This document shows positions 18,572 to 27,137 of a stretch of DNA of 64,000 nucleotides, piece after piece (position 1 is the stretch's first letter; the number at the start of each line of letters is the position of its first letter). The DNA is taken from NCBI GenBank assembly GCA_023436145.1, contig JAEZKP010000016.1:164169-228168 (forward strand). The letters are read 5' to 3'. Below the pieces are notes generated by a model that was not told where the DNA came from, searched no databases, and saw only the letters and a program-made list of their open reading frames with translations. A program made the translations under genes and the position numbers. The DNA comes from Fibrobacterota bacterium. Lineage in GTDB: Bacteria > Fibrobacterota > Chitinivibrionia > Chitinivibrionales > Chitinispirillaceae.

Positions 18572-19683
18572 GACAACCCCCGGGCAACAAGTTCTGAATT
18601 AGCCATATCCAGTTTATCCTGCGCTATCTGATTTTCCAGCCAACCGGCAAGTTCGGTAAGGCCTTTCTCAAGTGTCATTTGAGGCTTATACCCCAGAATC
18701 TTTTCGGCCAGAGTAATATCTGCAAAACAGTGCCTTATATCACCGATTCTGAATTTTCCACTAATAAGAGGTTCAATATCTGTTTTTCCCAGAACCAGAG
18801 CCATTTCCCTGGCCACCTGTGAAATAGAGTAGTTTTTTCCGCTTCCTATATTAATGCTTTGGAAATTGGCAGAACTGCTCTCCAGTGCACTTACACAGGC
18901 ACTGCAAACATCGTAAACATGAACAAAATCTCTTCTCTGCCTACCGTCTTCAAAAATCAAAGGTTGTTTGGAGTTAAGATATCTTGATGCAAAGATCGCC
19001 AGAACTCCTGTATAAGGATTGGATAATGCCTGACGGGTGCCATAAACATTGAAAAACCGCAGTGCGACAGTAGGGATATTGTAGGCATTTCCGATTAGAA
19101 GACACATCCGTTCCTGATCGAATTTGGAAAGTGCGTACAATGATGCCAGACAAGGGATCTTGGTTTCCGGGGTTGGCATAGGTTCCAGTAAAGTTCCATT
19201 TTCACAACACAGGTCCCAGTCGGATCTTCTTAACTGTTGCACAGATCTTATTGCACCACTATATGTTAAGCCGTCAACCCCTTTATATAAACCTTCCCCG
19301 TAAATACTCATACTGGAAGCAACCACCAGTTTTTCCACGTTTGTCTGCAGTAAAGATTCCAGAAGCACAGAAGTACCGATATTGTTTATCCGGGTGTACT
19401 TCTTAATCTGATACATGCTCTGGCCTACACCCACCGCTGCGGCAAAATGAAAAACCGCCTTAACTCCCTGTAAAGCCTTAAGCAGGATTTCGGAATCACA
19501 GATATCCCCCCTGATAAATTCGGCATCACTATTGAGATAGGAAGGCTTCAGGGAAAGTGAGCCGTGCACCTGAGGTATAAGATTATCGATGATTCGTACT
19601 CTGTAACCTCTTTTTAACAGCTCGTCTGTGAGATGTGAACCGATAAAACCGGCTCCTCCTGTTATCAGAATCAAATCTGCCAT
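18568..19683 (-). CDS. NAD-dependent epimerase/dehydratase (UDP-glucose 4-epimerase-like)
   Basis: The protein has 371 residues from the ATG at 19683, which has an AGGTGG ribosome site just upstream and places LILITGGAGFIGSHLTDEL at the very N-terminus. A longer reading frame to 19911 would add 76 residues with no SDR similarity and overlap the divergent rhodanese gene, so I reject it. SSMSIYGEG and YALSKFDQE supply the Ser and YxxxK catalytic elements. A 35-residue insertion with several cysteines between them is seen in some WbpP/GalE-like enzymes. It is the first gene of the 19-gene operon. Confidence 0.87.
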   Translation of the reverse strand: MADLILITGGAGFIGSHLTDELLKRGYRVRIIDNLIPQVHGSLSLKPSYLNSDAEFIRGDICDSEILLKALQGVKAVFHFAAAVGVGQSMYQIKKYTRINNIGTSVLLESLLQTNVEKLVVASSMSIYGEGLYKGVDGLTYSGAIRSVQQLRRSDWDLCCENGTLLEPMPTPETKIPCLASLYALSKFDQERMCLLIGNAYNIPTVALRFFNVYGTRQALSNPYTGVLAIFASRYLNSKQPLIFEDGRQRRDFVHVYDVCSACVSALESSSANFQSINIGSGKNYSISQVAREMALVLGKTDIEPLISGKFRIGDIRHCFADITLAEKILGYKPQMTLEKGLTELAGWLENQIAQDKLDMANSELVARGLS

Positions 19684-19837
19684 TTTTCCACCTGATCCTA
19701 AGTCTGATTTTTTAAAAGGTACTCTGGATTTTTTTCTGAAACAAGAAGCATGCCAAAGACAATCTTTGTTTTTTTCACAGTAAACGGGAAAAAGGGTACA
19801 GTCATTGCTACCTCTTTTCTCAAAGTGGAGGTGCAAC
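19684..19837. promoter_or_regulatory. Divergent promoter region of the glycan and sulfur operons
   Basis: This 154-bp spacer is the only gap upstream of the long minus-strand operon and also precedes the plus-strand sulfurtransferase operon, so both promoters must lie here or just inside the flanking genes. I cannot assign confident -35/-10 boxes or an operator. Ribosome sites are clear on both sides (AGGTGG for the epimerase, GGAGGT at 19827-19832 for the rhodanese). Confidence 0.55.
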
Positions 19838-20695
19838 ATGAATAATCTTTTACCTTCTGTTTCCTGGGTGGATGCCTCCTGGCTAAAAAACCACCTGGAA
19901 CAGGATATCACTATTTTAGATGTACAGCCCGATATTCACGATTACATAAAGGAACATATTCCCGGAGCGGTTTACTTCAACGAGGATCATCTGAGAGCTT
20001 ATCACAATAACCTTCCTTCGCATTACATTCCACAACAATGCCTTCAACAGCTGCTTCAATCTGTAGGTTTACATAAAAACAAGTCTGTAGCTGTCTACGG
20101 CAGTAATGGAAGGTTTTCAGGAAAAGGAGATGGATTGGAACAAACCATGGTGGCCTACTCCCTGGCCCGCTTCGGACACTCCAATATCCTTATTTTAAAC
20201 GGAGGTCTTGAATCATGGATCGATGCCGGATTCCCTCTATCCAAACAATATCCTCAGGTTTCTATTTCAGAATATCATCCATCTGTTAAAAACGATCTGT
20301 TTGTCAATTACAACCAATTTATGGAAATAAAAGATTCTCCCGATACCATATTAATAGATGTCCGTCCCAGATCGGTTTATCAAGGAGCAGGTCTTTGGGA
20401 AAAACCCGGGCATATCCCCGGGGCCATAAATCTACCCTGGCGGCTTCTTATGGATCACAACAACCCACGCATGCTTCGGATCGAAACTACAATAAAAGAA
20501 CTGGCCCTCTCTAGAGGCGCTTCACCCGATAAAACCATAATCCTCTACTGCGGTACCGGTCGCGAAGCAACAGCTGCATTTCTGGTTTTCAAATACGTTC
20601 TCAGTTATCCTAAAGTTAAACTCTACGAAGGCTCCTTTACCGAATGGGTAACCTATCCCCAAAATCAAACTGTCACCGGAGCTAAACCTTACTGA
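19838..20695 (+). CDS. Two-domain rhodanese (sulfurtransferase)
   Basis: The protein has 285 residues. The N-terminal rhodanese domain (about 1-130) lacks the active-site cysteine (the loop reads AVYGSNGRFSGKG). The C-terminal domain carries ILYCGTGREATAAF near residue 235, with Cys as the sulfur carrier and a CGTG-type loop. This is the arrangement of thiosulfate or mercaptopyruvate sulfurtransferases. I chose the ATG at 19838 because a GGAGGT site lies 5 bases upstream; an in-frame ATG 33 bases earlier has none. It is followed after 17 bases by the MBL-rhodanese gene, so they are probably co-transcribed. Confidence 0.87.
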   Translation: MNNLLPSVSWVDASWLKNHLEQDITILDVQPDIHDYIKEHIPGAVYFNEDHLRAYHNNLPSHYIPQQCLQQLLQSVGLHKNKSVAVYGSNGRFSGKGDGLEQTMVAYSLARFGHSNILILNGGLESWIDAGFPLSKQYPQVSISEYHPSVKNDLFVNYNQFMEIKDSPDTILIDVRPRSVYQGAGLWEKPGHIPGAINLPWRLLMDHNNPRMLRIETTIKELALSRGASPDKTIILYCGTGREATAAFLVFKYVLSYPKVKLYEGSFTEWVTYPQNQTVTGAKPY

Positions 20696-20712
20696 GAAAA
20701 ACAGGACGACTT

Positions 20713-22065
20713 ATGTTGTTTGAAAGAATCGTAAGTGATGGTATTTCTCATTTTTCTTACCTTTTAGCAGACGACTCCAATGCTTTAGTCATCGACCCAA
20801 GAACCGATGTCGGTATTTACCTTGAAATAGCCAAAAAAAATCATCTGCAAATCTCTAACATCCTGGAAACGCACCGTCATGAAGATTTTCTGTGCGGTTC
20901 CACCATTTTAGCAAAAAAAACAGGTGCCGAAATCTGGCATGCAGACTCCCAATGGGACTATGGTTATGGCTTTCCAGTCTCAGACAAACAAGTCTGGAAT
21001 ATCGGAAAACTCAAACTGGAATCGATACTTACCCCGGGGCACACTCCCGGAACGATGAGTTACCTTCTTTACGATGAACATGGCGCACCCTGGTGTGTAT
21101 TCTCCGGTGATACACTCTTTTCTGGCGAGGTCGGAAGAGTCGATCTCATGGGTGATGACAAAGCGGAAGAAATGGCATCCCTGCTTTACGATTCACTTTT
21201 TTCAAAACTGTTGCTGCTGGGTGATCAGATCATCGTATGCCCTGCTCATGGAGCAGGTTCTGTATGCGGGCAAAACATTTCCGACCGTCTCTGGACTACC
21301 ATCGGTCTAGAAAGACTCCACAACCCGGCACTTCAGTTACCAAATAAAGCATCGTTTATAAAAACTATTGCTCATAATCAGGAAAAACCTCCATATTTTA
21401 AAAAAATGGAAGAATTGAATGTGAGCGGACAAATTCCGGAATTTTCCATACCTGTCCCATATCCCAGTCAGGAATTCAAAGATTTAACAGGTGATTCACT
21501 GATAATTGACACTCGCGATATACAGTGTTTCACCACCTCACATATCCCCAACTCCATCTCCATCTGGGCACAAGGTGTCCCCTCATATGCAGGATGGTTC
21601 TTACCTTACGATATAAGCCTGCTTTGTGTGGGAAACAACTCCCAAATAAGTTCCACCTTCACCGATCTTTTCAGGCTCGGCTATCAGGTGAAAGGATACC
21701 TTTCCGAAGATTTCATTTATTGGCACAAGGAAGGGTTAGCAGTGAACTCGATTTCCACTATTACAGCTGAGGAACTCAAAAATCAGCTGGATTCTTCAAA
21801 ATCTAATTGGATTCTGGATGTCAGAACTACTCATGAACTCACCAGTGAAGGTGGTATTCTTGGTGCCCATCACATCCCCCTAACAGAACTGCAGCCCAAA
21901 ATCGATACCATCCCTGTTGACCGAAATATTTATATCATCTGTGGAAGCGGGCAGCGCTCCACTATCGCAGCATCACTGCTTCTTCAACAAGGCCCATATA
22001 AACCTGTGGTTATTTTGGGGGGATTCAGTTCGTGGAAATCCTTGAAATATCCGGTTGAATACTGA
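20713..22065 (+). CDS. MBL-fold hydrolase fused to two rhodanese domains
   Basis: The protein has 450 residues. The metallo-beta-lactamase part (1-240) has ETHRHEDFLCGS near residue 53, LTPGHTPGTMSYLLYD near residue 102, VFSGDTLFSGEVGRVDL near residue 128 and CPAHGAGS near residue 176, a layout related to persulfide dioxygenases (ETHE1/CstB). The canonical HxHxDH reads HRHEDF here, so one metal ligand is replaced. Two rhodanese domains follow: the first (about 255-340) lacks a clear catalytic Cys, while the second (about 350-450) has YIICGSGQRSTIAAS. It likely handles persulfides or thiosulfate in the cytoplasm together with the neighbouring sulfurtransferase. Confidence 0.83.
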   Translation: MLFERIVSDGISHFSYLLADDSNALVIDPRTDVGIYLEIAKKNHLQISNILETHRHEDFLCGSTILAKKTGAEIWHADSQWDYGYGFPVSDKQVWNIGKLKLESILTPGHTPGTMSYLLYDEHGAPWCVFSGDTLFSGEVGRVDLMGDDKAEEMASLLYDSLFSKLLLLGDQIIVCPAHGAGSVCGQNISDRLWTTIGLERLHNPALQLPNKASFIKTIAHNQEKPPYFKKMEELNVSGQIPEFSIPVPYPSQEFKDLTGDSLIIDTRDIQCFTTSHIPNSISIWAQGVPSYAGWFLPYDISLLCVGNNSQISSTFTDLFRLGYQVKGYLSEDFIYWHKEGLAVNSISTITAEELKNQLDSSKSNWILDVRTTHELTSEGGILGAHHIPLTELQPKIDTIPVDRNIYIICGSGQRSTIAASLLLQQGPYKPVVILGGFSSWKSLKYPVEY

Positions 22066-22103
22066 TTCATTCAATTTTTATTAACTCAGGAAAAGGAGAA
22101 GCC

Positions 22104-22316
22104 ATGAGAGAACATGTTTTTAAAACGATTGAAATCACCGGTACATCTCCTGATAGCATCGAGGATGCGGTCAGAAACGCCATCTCTAAAGCGGGGAAAA
22201 CAGTTCATGGACTAAGATGGTTTGAGGTTTCCCAAATAAGAGGAGCACTAGAAGAAAACCATGTTTCGCAATGGCAGGTATCCACCAGAATCAGCTTTGA
22301 GCTGGACGAGAACTAA
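22104..22316 (+). CDS. Dodecin family flavin-binding protein
   Basis: This 70-residue protein matches dodecin in length and pattern: VFKTIEITGTSPDSIEDAV at the N-terminus and VHGLRWFEVSQIRGALEE in the middle, where the aromatic Trp stacks on flavin, then a final beta strand. Dodecins form 12-subunit hollow spheres that store riboflavin, FMN or lumichrome. A strong AAAAGGAG site lies 6 bases before the ATG. It sits 38 bases after the MBL-rhodanese gene and may share its transcript. Confidence 0.9.
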   Translation: MREHVFKTIEITGTSPDSIEDAVRNAISKAGKTVHGLRWFEVSQIRGALEENHVSQWQVSTRISFELDEN

Positions 22317-22421
22317 CCCTGTAAAACCAGTAAATTATTGCCCTGAAATTTCTTTATAGGTAGTGGAAATACCAGTGATGGAAAAATTATTTTTTTTGCA
22401 TCATAACGGAAAGGATTGCGT

Positions 22422-22913
22422 ATGCCAATGTATGAGTTTTACTGTCATTCCTGTAACACTATTTATACATTTTTCTCAAAAACAGTAAATACAGAGAAAA
22501 CTCCTGAATGTCCGGGTTGCAAAAAAAATTCACTCACCAGACAGATCTCCAGATTCTCTTTCACAGGCAGATCCAAAAAAGATGAAGATGGGGACTCAGA
22601 ACTCCAGGATCTTCCAATAGATGAATCCAGGATGGAAAGGGCTATGCAGGCACTTGCCTCAGAAGCGGAAAATATCAACGAAGACGATCCCAGGCAGGCA
22701 GCCAATCTGATGCGAAAACTCACAGATATGACCGGCCTTAAACTTGGGGATAAAATGGAAGATGCGCTAAGCCGCATGGAGGCTGGAGAAGACCCGGAGG
22801 CCATCGAACAGCAAATGGGAGATATTGATGAGAGCGACCTTTTTAAAGTGGAATCTCCCAGATCCTCCAGGCAAAAAAGACCTGTGCGGGATGAAACCCT
22901 TTACGAAATGTAA
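22422..22913 (+). CDS. FmdB-like zinc-ribbon protein
   Basis: The protein has 163 residues. The N-terminus MPMYEFYCHSCNTIYTFF with a second CPGCKK pair near residue 30 forms the FmdB-type zinc ribbon. The rest (about 60-163) is acidic, helical and low in complexity, with no recognised domain. I chose the ATG at 22422, preceded by GGAAAGG at 7 bases, over a TTG two codons upstream, because the family starts MPxYEYxC. FmdB-like proteins are proposed regulators without settled function. Its stop abuts the convergent fabD stop. Confidence 0.85.
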   Translation: MPMYEFYCHSCNTIYTFFSKTVNTEKTPECPGCKKNSLTRQISRFSFTGRSKKDEDGDSELQDLPIDESRMERAMQALASEAENINEDDPRQAANLMRKLTDMTGLKLGDKMEDALSRMEAGEDPEAIEQQMGDIDESDLFKVESPRSSRQKRPVRDETLYEM

Positions 22914-23882
22914 TCACCAGATTCGCACAGTATTGTGCGTTTCTGCCGAATCCGTTTTCAGCACCGAATTAATATCCTCGATTTTATTTATACTGATAAC
23001 CGTGGAATCCTTACGGAAGTTATTTACACGTGCCAACCCGGTAAGCACCCTCCCTGGCCCGATCTCATAAAGAACATTGACCTCCATCTCCTTCAAGGTG
23101 CACATCGATTCCCTCCAGAAAACAGGACTGGTCAATTGCCATGAAGAAAGATGTTTTATGGTCGATGGATGTTTTTCGGTCTTGGCGGTCGCATTTAGAA
23201 TAATATCTATAACCGGTGGATTAAAGGTAAATGGTTCGACCCATTTTTCATATTCATAGCGGACCTCTTTAAGAAAGGGGCTATGCCAGGGACCTACAAC
23301 CGGTACTCTTTTACTTTTCCCCAGTTTCCGTTCTGCGATTATCAAGGCTACATTGTCCAGTAATGTTTTATCCCCGGATAAAACAAACTGATCCGGAGCA
23401 TTGTCATTTGCCAATACCAGCATGTCCGGATCACCAATCTCATTAATCAGATTATCCACAGTCTCTCTATCCATGAACATGACTGCCAGCATCCCCCCAC
23501 TACACTGGGTTGCCACCTTATCCATTAGCTGACCCCTTCTGGCAGCTAAAGTGATCGCCTGTTCAGAAGTGATCACCCCTGCAGCAGCCAGTGAAGTTAT
23601 CTCTCCCAGGGAATGCCCTAAAACCACATCCGGTCTGATACCATTCTCTATCATCCGGTTCCAGTATCCCAGACACACAGTTACTATCGATGGCTGAAGA
23701 AAACGGGCTTGAATCAGGCGTTCCTCAGGTCCTTCCAAACAAAGCTGCCTCAAATCTTCATGAACCAGATCACATGCCAGCTCCAGCAGATTTATTGTAA
23801 ATGGATCATCAAAAAACAGATCTCTTCCCATACCAATTTCCTGAGAACCCTGCCCAGGAAACATAAAGGCGACTTTACTCAC
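22914..23882 (-). CDS. fabD: Malonyl-CoA:ACP transacylase
   Basis: This 322-residue protein has FMFPGQGSQEIGMGRDLF at the N-terminus and the nucleophile elbow VLGHSLGEITSLAA near residue 91 (Ser within GHSLG). An active-site His is expected near VVGPWHSPFLKE at about residue 200. The length matches FabD (about 310). It loads malonyl groups on acyl carrier protein for fatty acid synthesis. No other fab genes lie beside it, so it is an isolated copy; a polyketide-type acyltransferase is a less likely alternative. Confidence 0.88.
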   Translation of the reverse strand: MSKVAFMFPGQGSQEIGMGRDLFFDDPFTINLLELACDLVHEDLRQLCLEGPEERLIQARFLQPSIVTVCLGYWNRMIENGIRPDVVLGHSLGEITSLAAAGVITSEQAITLAARRGQLMDKVATQCSGGMLAVMFMDRETVDNLINEIGDPDMLVLANDNAPDQFVLSGDKTLLDNVALIIAERKLGKSKRVPVVGPWHSPFLKEVRYEYEKWVEPFTFNPPVIDIILNATAKTEKHPSTIKHLSSWQLTSPVFWRESMCTLKEMEVNVLYEIGPGRVLTGLARVNNFRKDSTVISINKIEDINSVLKTDSAETHNTVRIW

Positions 23883-24199
23883 AAATAAACCCCGCAGATG
23901 ATAAAATTCTCAAACCTGTGGCCGAAAATTTTTAAAAATACAATTCGTAACAGAACTATTCAATACTGGAAAATTTCTTTGCTTTTTCATTTTCTTCAAA
24001 ATGAAACTGATTTGGCAGTCGAGCGTAGGTGTAGAAACGTAACACTTTGAAATGAATAAGAATATGAATGCAGAGCTGTTTTACCTGAGCGCACCGCATT
24101 CGACTGAGGATTTTTATCAAACTGTAGTATTTGATTTTATTGAATCCGCGAAGGGTAGAAACGGTCCTCCACTGGAGAACCGATTTTTCATATTACCAC
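23883..24199. other. Intergenic region between fabD and the lipoprotein operon
   Basis: This 317-bp stretch has no credible gene. It must contain the fabD promoter (minus strand). An imperfect hairpin at 24162-24182 (4 bp plus 4 bp with one mismatch, 3-base loop) followed by five T on the plus strand could act as a weak terminator at the end of the lipoprotein operon. Nothing else stands out. Confidence 0.4.
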
Positions 24200-25270
24200 T
24201 CATTTACACCTGAAGTCCTCACAGACCTGCCCGTCAGGACATTCATCTTCAGAATCACCCCAGCAGGAGATCAAGCCCGGAATATGAACCAGTTTTGTCA
24301 CAGTAGATTCAAGCATAATCTTGGCATTGGTTGTCGAACTGGTTCCGGTTGCCCTTCGGGTGATTTCTATTTTTGGGAAGCCTGCCATGCCTAAAGCCTT
24401 TAGTTTTCCAAGTAATACTGCTGGAATCTCCACTGATCCATTATCCGGGCATTCACATTCAATAATTCCTTTTGTGCCACCATGATGACTTATATCAATC
24501 TTGATACTTATGGTGGAATTTCCAGGATTTGATGGAGGTTCCCATTTTAAAACAATCGGCTCCCCATCAATAATGGAAATAGTGTCATTATACACCACCA
24601 GTGGCTTGATACCCATAGCCGACATAGTGAAAGAAGGTATGGTTGAGTTCCCTTTGATTGTTAAATTTACCATATCTCCCTCTTCAAAAGGCGGAAACGA
24701 CAGCGAAACTCCTGATGGAAGTTGATAATTAGAGCGGATAGTATCCATAATGAAGGTTCCGGATGAACCTGTAGTTTTTAATCCGCTCACTTCTATTTTC
24801 CCGGCGTAAACTGGCGAAGGTTCATATTGACAACTGTCATCTTCCACACAAAGTGCTGTGCCGCAATCATTTTCACAAAATGGGATACGTGGTTTCATAA
24901 GCCGGCAGTTTCCGATGGCTTCGGCTTCATCCCATACTATAGGATAAATCGCAGGCCCGTCTTTGAGGTTTCCCTGCAATTGTGCATAGGTAGCAGTTAT
25001 CCCATCCGGTGCCACAAGCGATAGTACAAAACCGCCATAAATTTGGGTTGAATCCTTAGGATCCTGAGGATCAAGTGGATCTTCATTTTCAACAGTATCC
25101 TGATCTGGATCTTTATTTTCAGTAGTGTCCTGATCCGGATCTTCAATTTCAACAGTGTCCCGATCTGAATCTTTGGGCCCTGCAGATGTTGGACCCTTTT
25201 CATCATTACAATACATTAATAGAGCCAGAAGCCCAAAGAGTCCAACTGATAACAATGTTCTTTTAATCAC
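24200..25270 (-). CDS. Cysteine-rich surface lipoprotein with Asp-rich repeats
   Basis: The protein has 356 residues. The signal peptide ends in a lipobox-like LLMYC at about residues 17-21. Then comes a low-complexity Asp/Glu/Thr region (about 30-75) built from a 10-residue unit of the type DPDQDTxENx. The remainder contains paired cysteines and ends with CPDGQVCEDFRCK, a pattern seen in secreted myxobacterial and fibrobacterial lipoproteins. It probably sits on the outer membrane facing outward. It begins 24 bases after the preceding gene, so the two form an operon. Function unknown. Confidence 0.72.
   Translation of the reverse strand: MIKRTLLSVGLFGLLALLMYCNDEKGPTSAGPKDSDRDTVEIEDPDQDTTENKDPDQDTVENEDPLDPQDPKDSTQIYGGFVLSLVAPDGITATYAQLQGNLKDGPAIYPIVWDEAEAIGNCRLMKPRIPFCENDCGTALCVEDDSCQYEPSPVYAGKIEVSGLKTTGSSGTFIMDTIRSNYQLPSGVSLSFPPFEEGDMVNLTIKGNSTIPSFTMSAMGIKPLVVYNDTISIIDGEPIVLKWEPPSNPGNSTISIKIDISHHGGTKGIIECECPDNGSVEIPAVLLGKLKALGMAGFPKIEITRRATGTSSTTNAKIMLESTVTKLVHIPGLISCWGDSEDECPDGQVCEDFRCK
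25077..25166 (-). repeat. Three 30-bp tandem repeats in the lipoprotein gene
   Basis: Three consecutive 30-bp units begin GGATCTTC/TA on the plus strand, starting at 25077, 25107 and 25137, plus a partial fourth start at 25167. They encode the Asp-rich linker. Units differ at several positions but preserve frame. Such repeats can change copy number by slippage without disrupting the protein. Confidence 0.8.
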
Positions 25271-25294
25271 TTTTAAGTATCTCCTATATAAAAA

Positions 25295-26641
25295 TCAGGG
25301 GTTAAGCGCGAAACAGTAGAACCCGCCATATCCACCATCGCTACCAATAATGTTTCCACTTGAACCGAAGTCATCGGTAATATGAATACCTGCAGCACAT
25401 CCTCTGGCATCAAAACCGGAAATCCAGTGAGAGGCACTTCCGCCAAAACCACCGCCCATACTTCTGGGCCAGGCGAATCCACATCTGGGCTTGCCATTGG
25501 CAGTAGTAGAAGTCCAATCATTACAGGTAGCAGTCTTTGAGTAGAGTCTCCCGTTAGTACCGGATCCGGTCACCATGTGATGATTATCTACCAGCGGACC
25601 ACTGGGGTCAGGACGATGATTTGGAATACCATCTTCATTTGGAAGGTCATTTTGTATAGATGGATCACCATTTAATGGGCGGGTGTTTATGAGATCAGTC
25701 AGGGTGGGTGCCAGAAGTTTTCCCAACCGGTCATACCAGGGACCATTACCGATCCGGTCAACTGCATCGACCTGCTTACCATTTTCATCAGCTGTAACAC
25801 TGAGAAACGCACGCCACTGCTTGACTTTTGAACCAGGCATGCTTTTCTCGGCAATACATTGACATATACTGTCTGCTCCTTTAAGACCCGCTCCAGGTCC
25901 GATTTTTCCAAACCGGAAATCTCCGCCAAAGCCGTTCTGACTTCCCGATAACTCCTGCAGCGCTTTCAGACTGGTAACAAAAAAACTGAATTTGCCCAGT
26001 GTTATCGAATCCAGTTCGATATTAACCTCATCCTGGTATGAGCTTATTGATACATTTCTGGATACATAACTGTTCGCAGTAACCCGCAGAGTATCTACTG
26101 TTGCCTGAACCTTTGAAAGATTTCCTTCGCTGACATTTACGAATGTTTTAACAACTGATGAAGCCGCGGTCAGATAGTCTTTGGTGATTGGCATATAACG
26201 GAATACAGAAACATTATTAACTGTCGAAACACGGATTATCATCATTTTTGACGCATAATTATTGGTCAGCAGATTATATTGATATCCCCCTTCTGAGACT
26301 TTGAGATTAATCACCTTGTCCAGCAGTTTGCCTCGCATGTCAAAAAATTCGATTTTTACCGTTGAAGGTTTGCTCAGATTAAAAAACAAGACGCTGTTTA
26401 ATAAGGAAATCGTTTCCACATTAAGAATTTTCGGGGCAGGTTTTGCTACCCCCGTAGCAGCGATTTGATACTTTCCATCGGCATCAGTGGTGTCAACCAG
26501 TCCGACAGAAACCAGTCTGACAACAGCACCTTTGATAGCCTTGCCTTTTTTATCAGTAACTTTCCCGCTAAGACTGACATTCTGACCATAAGCCATATAA
26601 AAAACCGCAGCCAACAGAAGGAAAACAGAGATTCGGCTCAT
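25295..26641 (-). CDS. Secreted protein: CarboxypepD_reg-like + DUF1554-like domain
   Basis: This 448-residue protein has a signal peptide (about 1-19). A carboxypeptidase regulatory-like beta-sandwich follows (about 20-75: VSLSGKVTDKKGKAIKGAVV). A region near 90-140 (KIEFFDMRGKLLDKVINL) resembles the sorting-type beta domain of FCB-group secreted proteins. The C-terminal half (about 215-448) resembles DUF1554/collagen-NC10-like domains: FRFGKIGPGAGLKGADSICQ, then WRAFLSV, then a final Gly-rich CAAGIHITDD segment. AAGGAG lies 7 bases upstream of the ATG. It likely functions at the cell surface, possibly in adhesion; no enzymatic motif is seen. Confidence 0.75.
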   Translation of the reverse strand: MSRISVFLLLAAVFYMAYGQNVSLSGKVTDKKGKAIKGAVVRLVSVGLVDTTDADGKYQIAATGVAKPAPKILNVETISLLNSVLFFNLSKPSTVKIEFFDMRGKLLDKVINLKVSEGGYQYNLLTNNYASKMMIIRVSTVNNVSVFRYMPITKDYLTAASSVVKTFVNVSEGNLSKVQATVDTLRVTANSYVSRNVSISSYQDEVNIELDSITLGKFSFFVTSLKALQELSGSQNGFGGDFRFGKIGPGAGLKGADSICQCIAEKSMPGSKVKQWRAFLSVTADENGKQVDAVDRIGNGPWYDRLGKLLAPTLTDLINTRPLNGDPSIQNDLPNEDGIPNHRPDPSGPLVDNHHMVTGSGTNGRLYSKTATCNDWTSTTANGKPRCGFAWPRSMGGGFGGSASHWISGFDARGCAAGIHITDDFGSSGNIIGSDGGYGGFYCFALNP

Positions 26642-27137
26642 ACGATAACTCCTTGATATTTATATCATTACAATGTGTTTGCCCAAATAAGCCAAATCAG
26701 ATTATCCACTGGTCACCTATCTGAAATTACACAGGTACTCGTGCAAAAATGATTGTTTTGCTTTGAGCATAGTAAAAAATGTCGGCTCAGCATACAAAAA
26801 GCAGATCCTGACAAATTTTTATGAAAACTAATATATGAAATAATCAGAGAAACATTGTGGAAAAAAGGCTGCTTTGAGCATTTTTTATTCTCTACAGAGA
26901 ACAATTTCTGGCTGGTCTCAGCAGTTTCAGGTGGAAGAAGAAGAGGAGGTAACCGTTCCTCTATAGGCAAATAGCATTTTCCATTAGATATCGCTGCAAT
27001 TGCAGATATTGTCAACAGGTAAATTATAAGAACACTTCTTATGAAACTACAAACCTTTCCGGTGACTGGAATCCCAGTGAGTTTGCTTACAATAACAATT
27101 ATTGTCACACATATTGGACGATCTCATTTGTATCTTG
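26642..27137. other. Intergenic region with only a doubtful ORF
   Basis: This 496-bp gap must contain the promoter of the secreted-protein operon. A minus-strand frame at 26713-27108 (131 codons, GTG start) encodes a hydrophobic segment followed by a Pro-rich PPLLLPPE stretch. It has no ribosome site and its C-terminal half looks random, so I do not call it a gene. No RNA gene or repeat is evident. Confidence 0.4.

Noticed and set aside
19684..19911. 76-residue N-terminal extension of the first epimerase
   Set aside because: It precedes the complete Rossmann motif, overlaps the divergent gene and lacks a ribosome site; the ATG at 19683 has AGGTGG.
26713..27108. 131-codon minus-strand frame with a hydrophobic segment and a Pro-rich stretch
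   Set aside because: GTG start without ribosome site, random-looking cysteine-rich C-terminus and no family resemblance; treated as chance.
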